Assembly (NCBI GenBank): GCA_015063655.1
Contig: SVTU01000035.1
Span: forward strand, 1-12,329
Direction of reading: 5' to 3'
Origin: Oscillospiraceae bacterium
GTDB taxonomy: Bacteria; Bacillota; Clostridia; Oscillospirales; CAG-272
Length of the DNA: 12,329 nt
In this document: positions 6,585 to 12,329 of the stretch, in pieces
How positions within the stretch are numbered: position 1 is the first letter of the stretch
Layout of the letters: each line of letters starts with the position of its first letter
Program-made: the position numbers and the translations under genes
Notes under the pieces: model-generated
The model's database searches: none
What the model was told of the DNA's origin: nothing
Seen by the model: the letters and a program-made list of their open reading frames with translations, nothing else

Positions 6585-6672
6585 CGAAATAAGGTGTGCA
6601 AATTGAATCATAGGGGCAGGTGCCTCGCATTTTCGTTAAGGCATATTGGCTGCGCAGTAAACAAAGGGCGGC

Positions 6673-6699
6673 CCCGACAGACCTTGCAAATCTGTCGGG
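6673..6699. repeat. Stem-loop in the gene-poor region
   Basis: CCCGACAGA (6673-6681) and TCTGTCGGG (6691-6699) form a perfect 9-bp stem with a 9-base loop, with no T run on either side. It lies in 6600-6890, where I find no gene and nothing else definite; long frames exist on both strands but lack ribosome sites and family motifs. The stretch may be a decayed repeat or gene. Confidence 0.5.
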
Positions 6700-6894
6700 A
6701 TTGTTGGCTTTGAACATCACCCTTTGGCAATTTAAACGGTTTTCCATCAAGCCAAGCCATTTATCTTCTGTTGCATTTGGATTGGGTTGCTTGCGTATTT
6801 CCTTATATGTCCGTTTTTTATCGTCGGTTTCGCCTTTGTATTACAAACGCGTCGGGCAAATCCCATACCCTAAAGATGCACAAGCGCATCCATA

Positions 6895-7091
6895 GGCTCT
6901 CCCTTTGGGAGAGCTCCCGCGATAGCGGGTGAGAGGGCATTTACGACAAGATTTTGATTCTCTCATTGATTACTTTATCAATCGTGAAGCAAAGACCTTC
7001 AAAGGTATCATCTTATTGTTTTTCTTTCATCTTTTTGTTCCGTTTTTCCCTCTCCGTCGGCTTCGCCGCCACCTCTCCCAAAGGGCGAGGC
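6895..7091. mobile_element. MITE-like element with paired-hairpin inverted ends
   Basis: The left end (6895-6938) holds an 8-bp hairpin, GCTCTCCC/GGGAGAGC around TTT, then CCCGC/GCGGG around GATA, then GAGAGGG. The right end (7048-7091) holds the same module inverted: CCCTCTCC, a CGGC/GCCG hairpin, then CCTCTCCC/GGGCGAGG around AAA with one mismatch. About 109 AT-rich bases separate the ends and encode nothing convincing. The total of 197 bp with inverted ends fits a non-autonomous element or a REP-like pair. I see no clear target-site duplication. Similar CTCTCCC-TTTGGGAGAG motifs seem familiar from gut Clostridia, which I cannot verify here. Confidence 0.55.
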
Positions 7092-7106
7092 TTTTCGTTA
7101 TCGCCT

Positions 7107-7389
7107 TTATAGCCGAAGAGAGCCGAACTCATACGGTTTTGTGTGACAAATATCCGCATCTGCGGCAGAAAAAATGCTTGCAATATCTTATATTACTGCG
7201 CATTTTCTCTTTGCATCTGCAAAATATTTGTTCACTCAAAACTGCAAAGCACCCTCCGGCGTTGAATTTTTTGATGGATTTAGTCAAAGCGAGTTGAAGC
7301 AAGATGCCGATCTTGCAAGACGAGATTTGCCCAAAGACGCAAAAATTGCTCGCCGCAGGGCGTATGCGTTCGGCTCTCTTCGGCTATAA
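7107..7389. mobile_element. 283-bp element bounded by 28-bp near-perfect inverted repeats
   Basis: The arm at 7108-7135 (TATAGCCGAAGAGAGCCGAA at its outer end) is the reverse complement of 7361-7388 with 27 of 28 positions matching, and one further flanking base pairs. Inside are smaller stems, CCGCA/TGCGG (7154-7165) and GCAAGAT/ATCTTGC (7299-7316). A + frame (7174-7389) and a Cys-rich minus frame both run through it, but neither has a ribosome site or a recognised domain. No transposase is present. It sits 15 bases beyond the preceding MITE-like element, so the two may be nested or tandem insertions. Confidence 0.6.
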
Positions 7390-7417
7390 TCGGCAGAGAT
7401 AACAATCTCTCTGCCGA
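7390..7417. repeat. 10-bp stem-loop abutting the inverted-repeat element
   Basis: TCGGCAGAGA (7390-7399) and TCTCTGCCGA (7408-7417) form a perfect stem with an 8-base loop and no T run. It begins one base after the outer repeat of the 283-bp element and may belong to it. Confidence 0.45.
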
Positions 7418-7440
7418 AATTTGTAAACGTCTTTATGAGA

Positions 7441-7462
7441 AGCTGCGTAATCGCAGTTTTTT
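7441..7462 (+). terminator. Weak terminator-like hairpin reading out of the repeat region
   Basis: CTGCG (7443-7447) pairs with CGCAG (7452-7456) around TAAT, followed by six T and then ATTTT. The stem is short (about 7 bp counting a G-T and an A-T pair) and would act on + strand transcripts. It lies 33 bases beyond the 3' end of the oppositely oriented hydrolase, where it could stop antisense transcription. Confidence 0.4.
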
Positions 7463-7494
7463 ATTTTGTGCGCAAATGGTTGGCAACATGTGCC

Positions 7495-8835
7495 TTACAG
7501 TGCCGTTACCGTAATCAGATACGTTGTGTACATGGGCATGGTGAGGTACAAGTCAAAGCACGGTGCCGTGAAGATCTCCTCGCGCACAAGCTCGCTGTCG
7601 TGCGTGTCGTCCAAAAGGCGATAGCATACCTTCACGCCGTTTTGGCTTGCTACGTTCTCAAAGTGCAGGCAAACGTCACGGTCCTCTTGCATTTCGTTGT
7701 TGTAATACGTCAAGAGGCATGCGCTGTCCGTTCCGTTCGTGGCGGCGCAGGAATAGATATCATCCTTGGCAAACTCCGTCTTGACGTGTGTGCCGAGACG
7801 GCGCAGGGTGGCAAAATTCTTCAAGGCATAATAACCCTTGAGCAGCTCGTAGGTGTACGGAGCGTACAGCCCGTTAAAGGCACAGGGGCGGGCATCGTAG
7901 TACATCAGCATGTCCACAGGGGTGCTTTGACCCGCCAGCATGACGGCGGACAGCACCGCCGAGCCCTTAAGGCTCATGATGGTGCGAACGGAATTGAGGA
8001 AGTCGTCTCCCAGCCAGCCGCAGATGTAGTTCCATTCATTGAGAATGCATTCGCAATCCTTGCCGAAGTATTCGTCTGCTACCTCTCGTCCCCGATAGAC
8101 GGTTTCAAGAAATTTTTCGATGGTGTGGAAATAGCGGTGATAGGAGAAGAAGTCGGGCTTCAGCTCTGAGGTGCGGAAGCGGCCGAGAATGGCCTCCAGC
8201 TTCTCCTTGCGAATGGTGGAGGAGGTAAAGGCAGGACCGCCGATCTTCAAATGCGGAAAGCGTGTTTTGAGATAGGTGAAGGACGTGAAGAAGAACTCTC
8301 CGAATTCTTCCAACGTGCCCTGCCAGCAGGGGGTGGAGCCGTCGGGATTGGTGCACTCGGGCTCGTTCCAGATCTCCCAATATTCAATGTTGTAGTGAAA
8401 GCCGTTTGCCCAACCCTCGTTGTAGTGCATGATGATGTGCTCGCAGATGCGTGCCCACTTGGCAAAGTCCTTGGGCGGAATGGTACCCCGCTTGGTGTGA
8501 TGCTCGATGGAAGCACCGAGACGGTAGAAGGGCTTGCAGCCAACCGAGAGAATATCGGCCATGTATTGATCGGTGGGGCCGAAGAAATAGGAGGCTGGGT
8601 CGTTCTCATCGGCGTCAAAATTTTCAAAAATACGGTGTACGTCTACGGTGTACTGACCGCCGTACGGCTCGAAGTAGGAGGAATCGTGCGTGCGGGCATA
8701 GGGGATCTCTGCCTGCTCAAAGGCATCGAAGCTGGAATAACCGCGTGTACGCGATCCTGCAGGACCGTTGTTAACGGCATTCATGGGCTTGATGATGCCG
8801 CCTGTGTTCGTTAGGTCTACGGTGATGTGTGTCAT
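7495..8835 (-). CDS. Glycoside hydrolase, GH39-like (beta-xylosidase/iduronidase clan GH-A)
   Basis: This 446-residue enzyme has no signal peptide, so it probably hydrolyses imported oligosaccharides in the cytoplasm. The TIM-barrel catalytic signatures of clan GH-A are present: acid/base E158 in EIWNEPE and probable nucleophile E267 in ILNEWNY. LKIGGPAF (196-203) and DFFSYHRYF (228-236) lie between them at the expected strands. After the barrel (about 1-345) comes a beta-rich C-terminal domain. GH39 members act on beta-xylosides, alpha-iduronides and other substrates; sequence reading does not decide which. GAGGA about 6 bases before the ATG supports the start. The gene stands alone, divergent from glyS, with its own promoter and a dyad suggesting sugar-responsive control. 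Confidence 0.85.
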   Translation of the reverse strand: MTHITVDLTNTGGIIKPMNAVNNGPAGSRTRGYSSFDAFEQAEIPYARTHDSSYFEPYGGQYTVDVHRIFENFDADENDPASYFFGPTDQYMADILSVGCKPFYRLGASIEHHTKRGTIPPKDFAKWARICEHIIMHYNEGWANGFHYNIEYWEIWNEPECTNPDGSTPCWQGTLEEFGEFFFTSFTYLKTRFPHLKIGGPAFTSSTIRKEKLEAILGRFRTSELKPDFFSYHRYFHTIEKFLETVYRGREVADEYFGKDCECILNEWNYICGWLGDDFLNSVRTIMSLKGSAVLSAVMLAGQSTPVDMLMYYDARPCAFNGLYAPYTYELLKGYYALKNFATLRRLGTHVKTEFAKDDIYSCAATNGTDSACLLTYYNNEMQEDRDVCLHFENVASQNGVKVCYRLLDDTHDSELVREEIFTAPCFDLYLTMPMYTTYLITVTAL

Positions 8836-8868
8836 AGCGCATCCTCACTTTCAAGGTTTGTTGAGCTT

Positions 8869-8897
8869 ATTATAGCACGCTCAAACATAAAACACAA
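8869..8897 (-). promoter_or_regulatory. Extended -10 promoter and flanking dyad for the GH39-like gene
   Basis: On the minus strand TTGTGT (8897-8892) and TATAAT (8874-8869) are 17 bases apart, with TG giving an extended -10. TTGAGC (8861-8866) and GCTCAA (8879-8884) form an inverted repeat with 12 bases between, flanking the -10 exactly. A repressor bound there would block the promoter, a typical layout for sugar operons. Confidence 0.7.
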
Positions 8898-8960
8898 TGG
8901 CTTTTTTTACGAAAAATTTTCGAAATTGGGCAAGGGAGGGGCGCAAATACGGGGAAGTGC

Positions 8961-8989
8961 TTGACAAACCCGATGGGCTGTGATACAAT
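8961..8989 (+). promoter_or_regulatory. Consensus SigA promoter for glyS
   Basis: A perfect TTGACA (8961-8966), a 17-base spacer and TACAAT (8984-8989) with an upstream TG form a strong extended -10 promoter. The leader of about 73 bases has one small hairpin, GCGCA/TGCGC (9012-9024), and no T-box element. Confidence 0.85.
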
Positions 8990-9068
8990 AAATAGGATTA
9001 AAGCGAGGGTGCGCAGACTGCGCTATTTCCAAGCGTGGCGGTGCTCTTCTCGGAAAGGATAAGAAAAA

Positions 9069-10469
9069 ATGATGAAAAACACAGAAAAAACCATGGACAA
9101 GATCGTAGCGCTCTGCAAGAACCGAGGCTTTATTTTCCCCGGCTCGGAGATCTACGGCGGACTCGCAAACTCTTGGGACTACGGTCCTCTCGGTGTGGAG
9201 TTCAAGAACAACGTCAAGAAAGCCTGGTGGAAGAAATTCGTTCAGGAATGCAAGTACAACGTGGGTCTTGACAGCGCCATTATCATGAACCCCGAAACGT
9301 GGGTCGCCTCGGGCCACGTGGGCGGCTTCTCCGACCCGCTGATGGACTGCAAGGCCTGTAAGGTGCGCCACCGTGCGGATAAGCTGATCGAGGAATACGC
9401 CTATGCCAACGGGCTTTCCGACAATCCTGCAGGCTGGACCTTTGAGCAGATGGCTGCTTATATCAAGGAAAAGGGTATCGTTTGCCCCGATTGCGGCAGT
9501 GCCGAGTTTACCGATATCAAGAAATTCAACCTGATGTTCAAGACCTACCAGGGCGTTACCGAGGATTCCACCACGCAGCTGTATCTCCGTCCCGAGACGG
9601 CGCAGGGCATCTTTGTGAACTTCTCCTCTATTCAGCGCAGTGCCAGAAAGAAGCTCCCCTTCGGCGTGTGCCAGATCGGTAAATCCTTCCGCAACGAGAT
9701 CACACCCGGTAACTTCACCTTCCGTACCCGTGAGTTTGAGCAGATGGAGCTGGAGTTCTTCTGCAAGCCCGGCACCGACCTTGAATGGTTCAATTTCTGG
9801 AAGGACTACTGCAAGAAGTTCCTGTTGGATCTGAACATGCGTGAGGAGAACCTCAAGCTTCGCGATCACGATCCCGAGGAGCTGTGCTTCTACTCCAAGG
9901 CTACCACCGACTTTGAATTCTTGTTCCCGTTCGGCTGGGGCGAGCTGTGGGGCGTGGCAGACCGTACCGACTATGACCTGACCCAGCATGCCGAGCATAG
10001 CGGCAAGGACATGACCTATTTCGACCAGGAGACGGGCGAGAAGTATATCCCCTACGTGGTCGAGCCCTCGCTCGGTGCTGACCGTGTGGCTCTTGCCTTC
10101 CTTGTGGATGCGTATGATGAGGAAGTGATTGATGCCGAGAAGAACGACGTGCGCGTGGTTCTCCACCTGCATCCGTTCCTCGCGCCCTTCAAGGCTGCCG
10201 TTCTGCCTCTTTCGAAGAAGCTCTCCGACAAGGCCTCCGAGGTATTTGACGATCTCTCCAAGTACTTTGCCGTTGACTTTGACGAGGCAGGCTCTATCGG
10301 TAAGAGATACCGCCGTCAGGATGAGATCGGAACGCCTCTTTGCATTACCTATGACTTTGAGTCCGAGACGGACGGCTGTGTAACCGTGCGTGACAGAGAC
10401 AGCATGGAGCAGGTGCGTGTGCCGATCGCCGACCTCAAGGCTTATATCGAGAAGGCTATTGAATTCTGA
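9069..10469 (+). CDS. glyS: Glycyl-tRNA synthetase, single-chain alpha2 type
   Basis: This cytoplasmic class II enzyme of 466 residues charges tRNA-Gly with glycine using ATP. It is the eukaryote-like dimeric form (often written GlyQS), not the two-gene alpha2beta2 form. The N-terminus has the diagnostic RGFIFPGSEIYGG and DYGPLG (19-42). Two Cys pairs, CKAC (94-97) and CPDC (139-142), could bind zinc in an insertion. Motif 2 is FRNEITPGNFTFRTREF (207-223) and motif 3 is EPSLGADRVALAFL (332-345). The anticodon-binding domain covers about 360-466. AAAGGA nine bases before the ATG at 9069 supports the start; the next codon is also ATG. A small membrane protein gene follows 38 bases later and may be co-transcribed. 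Confidence 0.97.
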   Translation: MMKNTEKTMDKIVALCKNRGFIFPGSEIYGGLANSWDYGPLGVEFKNNVKKAWWKKFVQECKYNVGLDSAIIMNPETWVASGHVGGFSDPLMDCKACKVRHRADKLIEEYAYANGLSDNPAGWTFEQMAAYIKEKGIVCPDCGSAEFTDIKKFNLMFKTYQGVTEDSTTQLYLRPETAQGIFVNFSSIQRSARKKLPFGVCQIGKSFRNEITPGNFTFRTREFEQMELEFFCKPGTDLEWFNFWKDYCKKFLLDLNMREENLKLRDHDPEELCFYSKATTDFEFLFPFGWGELWGVADRTDYDLTQHAEHSGKDMTYFDQETGEKYIPYVVEPSLGADRVALAFLVDAYDEEVIDAEKNDVRVVLHLHPFLAPFKAAVLPLSKKLSDKASEVFDDLSKYFAVDFDEAGSIGKRYRRQDEIGTPLCITYDFESETDGCVTVRDRDSMEQVRVPIADLKAYIEKAIEF

Positions 10470-10507
10470 TCCTGTCCCTTGAAAACAAACGAAAACGGAG
10501 GACGCTT

Positions 10508-10828
10508 ATGTCAAAAAATTCTAAGGACCTGACACGGATCCTGATCAGCTTGATCTTCCTTGCCTACGGTATCGATGGCTTTATTGCCGCCCTGCAATCA
10601 CTGGCGGATTTCAATATTGCGGGCGTGCTGGCTTGTGCCTTGGGCGTGCTGATGTTTATCACGGGTATTCTCGGCCTGTGCCGAAAGAACAAGGTGTGCC
10701 GAATTCTGGGCGTGATCATTTGCGTGCTGTCGGCGGCACAGTTTGTGATGGGCCTGCTCGGTCTTTCGTTCGGAACACAGCTTCTTGTGCAGGCATTGCT
10801 GGCGTGGATCTATTTTGACGTCAATTAA
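10508..10828 (+). CDS. Small integral membrane protein, unknown function
   Basis: This 106-residue protein has a short polar N-terminus (MSKNSKDLTR) and about four hydrophobic helices, near 10-29, 38-57, 63-82 and 85-103. A basic loop, CRKNKVCR, separates the second and third helices. I recognise no family motif. GGAGGA (10497-10502) about 6 bases before the ATG is a strong ribosome site, and codon use matches its neighbours, so it is likely real. It lies 38 bases after glyS with no promoter between and just before a strong terminator, so it is probably the last gene of that transcript. A link to tRNA charging is not implied. Confidence 0.8.
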   Translation: MSKNSKDLTRILISLIFLAYGIDGFIAALQSLADFNIAGVLACALGVLMFITGILGLCRKNKVCRILGVIICVLSAAQFVMGLLGLSFGTQLLVQALLAWIYFDVN

Positions 10829-10836
10829 GAAGATAC

Positions 10837-10880
10837 AAACAGGGGCTGTCGCAAATGCAAATTTGCGACAGCCCCTGTTT
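10837..10880. terminator. Strong bidirectional terminator between convergent genes
   Basis: A perfect 20-bp inverted repeat (10837-10856 with 10861-10880) around a GCAA tetraloop has ACAGGGGCTGTCGC at its core. It starts 8 bases after the + gene and ends 1 base from the stop of the minus-strand lysozyme gene. The T tract in either direction is only TTT plus nearby bases, but the stem is very stable. Confidence 0.88.
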
Positions 10881-10881
10881 A

Positions 10882-12225
10882 TTATATCGGCAGAGCGGGC
10901 GGCATGGCGTTGCCGTTCAGCCCCCAGGCGGTGATGTGGGCGGGATAATCGAAGAAGCTGACGTTAAAATCAAAGTTGCACAAAAAGCCGTCGATCACAC
11001 CTCCGTCGGTGTATTGCCACAGGCCCGTGCGTGTGCCGTAGGCGGCGGGCCATTCGGGCGCACCCGAGGCACGCCAGCGTGCCAGCCATACGTCGTAGCG
11101 GGCGGTGATCAGCTCGGTGTCAAGGTAATTGGTCAGCCAGTTTTGGTTGGTATACAGTCCCGCATAGTAGCCTGCCTCCTGCAAGCGCTCGATAAAGGCA
11201 ACGCACATATCGGTCAGCACCTGCTTGCCAAGCTTTTCCTGCGTGGGGTCCTCCAGGTCCATATAGACGGGATAGTCAAAGGTATAGCCCTGCATCATGC
11301 GAAGCATGTCTTCGGCATCGGCCTTGGCGTCTGCCACGCTGGTGGCGTAGGTGTAATAATAACAGCCGACCTTGATGCCTGCCTTCTTGGCCTCCGTGTA
11401 ATTGTAAACGAAGGTCGGGTCAAGCCCCGAGCGTGTACTGCCGATCTTGAGAATGGCAAAATCCACACCCAAAGAGGCGAGCCTTGCCCAATCAAGGCGT
11501 CCGTTCCATTGCGACACGTCAATGCCGTAGGATAGCCCCTGCGTGCCGCTGACGTAAGCGCCGCGGTAGAGAGAGGCGGAGGCAACCGTTCTCTGCTCAT
11601 TTTGCTTGCCGCACTGACAGGAGAGACGTACGGTACCGTCCTTGGCAGAGGTGGCAAAGGAGAGATACGAGGGAAGGGAATCATGCCCGAGAGGCGGTGT
11701 TCTGTCCGTGATATACGAGTGAGAGCAGGATGCACAGGCATGTGTGACGTAGCCCTCGGTCTCACATCCGGGCATGGTCAGCGTGGCGGCCATGGCATGG
11801 CCGGTAGCAGGCTTTTGATCGTAAAGGAAGGACGCCTCGCACGTAAGGCAGATGCTCTCGGTGTAGCCGTCCTCGGTGCAGGTGGGAGCAATAATCTCGG
11901 TGGCAAGCTTGTGGCCCAGAGCGTCCACAAAGTCGCCCGTGTACGTGTCGCCGCAAGCGCAGGTATAGGTGGTAAATCCCTTGGCGGTGCAGGTGGGGGC
12001 GGTGATAACGGCGGTATGGTCGTGCCCTGTGCTTTCGACGAGGTCGGTGTGATAGGAAAAGCCGCAGGCAGAGCAAGTATTGAGGGTATATCCGTCGGAG
12101 AGGCAGTCGGGGTCAACGACCTGCATGGCTACATCGGTATGCCGACAGATGCGCCCGTTGCAGGACGAGGCAGCGAGACAGCATAGGACTGAGAACAATA
12201 TCAGCCAAAATAAACGTTTTTTCAT
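10882..12225 (-). CDS. Lipoprotein with four Cys/His repeats and a GH25 lysozyme domain
   Basis: This 447-residue exported protein has a signal peptide (1-21) ending in a lipobox-like LAASSC, so C22 is the probable lipidated residue and membrane anchor. Residues 27-181 hold four repeats of 37-38 residues of the form PxCxxxGYxxxxCxxC...GH. The lead cysteines are C41, C79, C116 and C154, the Cys pairs are at 51/54, 89/91, 126/129 and 164/167, and the closing histidines are H68, H105, H143 and H181. A GH25 domain (about 232-430) follows, with D235 in YGIDVSQWNG and D323/E325 in YMDLED matching the catalytic acids. GH25 enzymes cut the MurNAc-GlcNAc bond of peptidoglycan. The repeats may bind metal or the wall; that is inference. 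The gene stands alone and lacks a clear Shine-Dalgarno. Confidence 0.9.
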   Translation of the reverse strand: MKKRLFWLILFSVLCCLAASSCNGRICRHTDVAMQVVDPDCLSDGYTLNTCSACGFSYHTDLVESTGHDHTAVITAPTCTAKGFTTYTCACGDTYTGDFVDALGHKLATEIIAPTCTEDGYTESICLTCEASFLYDQKPATGHAMAATLTMPGCETEGYVTHACASCSHSYITDRTPPLGHDSLPSYLSFATSAKDGTVRLSCQCGKQNEQRTVASASLYRGAYVSGTQGLSYGIDVSQWNGRLDWARLASLGVDFAILKIGSTRSGLDPTFVYNYTEAKKAGIKVGCYYYTYATSVADAKADAEDMLRMMQGYTFDYPVYMDLEDPTQEKLGKQVLTDMCVAFIERLQEAGYYAGLYTNQNWLTNYLDTELITARYDVWLARWRASGAPEWPAAYGTRTGLWQYTDGGVIDGFLCNFDFNVSFFDYPAHITAWGLNGNAMPPALPI

Positions 12226-12264
12226 ATATCAAATACTAAAGCCTTTGCAATAAACTATGGTATT

Positions 12265-12294
12265 ATTATAGCATGGCAGAAAGGGAAAAGTCAA
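12265..12294 (-). promoter_or_regulatory. Extended -10 promoter for the lysozyme gene
   Basis: On the minus strand TTGACT (12294-12289), an 18-base spacer and TATAAT (12270-12265) with TGC before it form a strong promoter. The start would be near 12258, giving a leader of about 33 bases. To the right of it nothing recognisable remains in the last 35 bases. Confidence 0.8.
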
Positions 12295-12329
12295 TACGCC
12301 AAAGAAAGGAAAAGCGTAATTTGTCAGGC

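Noticed and set aside
6929..7297. Plus-strand open frame of 122 codons
   Set aside because: It crosses both repeat elements, lacks a ribosome site, and its translation is low-complexity with no domain.
7174..7389. Small plus-strand frame (71 codons) and opposite Cys-rich frame within the 283-bp element
   Set aside because: Both lie inside the inverted-repeat element, end within its repeats and lack start signals; better explained as repeat DNA.
6895..7389. CRISPR array or tandem repeat cluster
   Set aside because: Repeats are inverted pairs at two scales with no regular direct repeat-spacer pattern.
8990..9068. T-box riboswitch upstream of glyS
   Set aside because: The leader is about 73 bases with one 5-bp hairpin, and no TGGTACCGCG-like element or terminator is present.
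8907..10172. 421-codon minus-strand open frame over glyS
   Set aside because: It is a shadow of the glycyl-tRNA synthetase frame, whose motifs and ribosome site are unambiguous.

Overview
The window looks like chromosomal DNA from an anaerobic, endospore-forming member of the Clostridia. Supporting signs are the C-terminal part of SpoVT at the left edge, SigA-type promoters with strong Shine-Dalgarno sequences, a bacterial single-chain glycyl-tRNA synthetase, and a Cys/His-repeat lysozyme of a kind I associate with gut Firmicutes. The genus cannot be fixed from sequence reading alone. Most genes are GC-rich, while the gene-poor stretch 6451-7494 is AT-rich and full of repeats.

Layout. 1-402 (+) is the end of spoVT, closed by a hairpin terminator. 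588-4118 (+) is a probable operon of an OmpR-family response regulator, its sensor histidine kinase and a membrane-anchored HtrA/DegP-type serine protease. It starts from a clear extended -10 promoter and has a terminator- or attenuator-like hairpin between regulator and kinase. A two-component system next to HtrA recalls CssRS-HtrA and CiaRH-HtrA and suggests an envelope or secretion-stress module. 4272-5707 (+) holds two tandem MgtC/SapB-family membrane proteins that are clearly paralogues. They share even a 12-base 3' flank, are served by a promoter buried in a dyad, and end at a strong bidirectional terminator.

5757-6450 (-) is a two-gene unit: a small AbrB-type regulator with a C-terminal Cys4 zinc ribbon, overlapping by 8 bases an unrecognised 148-residue protein. 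6451-7494 has no convincing gene. It holds stem-loops, a 197-bp MITE-like element with paired-hairpin ends and a 283-bp element bounded by near-perfect 28-bp inverted repeats. 7495-8835 (-) is a GH39-like glycoside hydrolase with its own promoter and a dyad flanking the -10. Divergent from it, 9069-10469 (+) is glycyl-tRNA synthetase, followed by a 106-residue integral membrane protein. A bidirectional terminator separates this pair from the convergent gene 10882-12225 (-), a secreted lipoprotein with four Cys/His repeats fused to a GH25 lysozyme domain.

Most of the window is recognisable. The least explained parts are the AbrB-ribbon/148-residue pair, the Cys/His-repeat lysozyme and the nested repeat elements at 6895-7389. 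I saw no CRISPR array, rRNA, tRNA, prophage gene or intact transposase.
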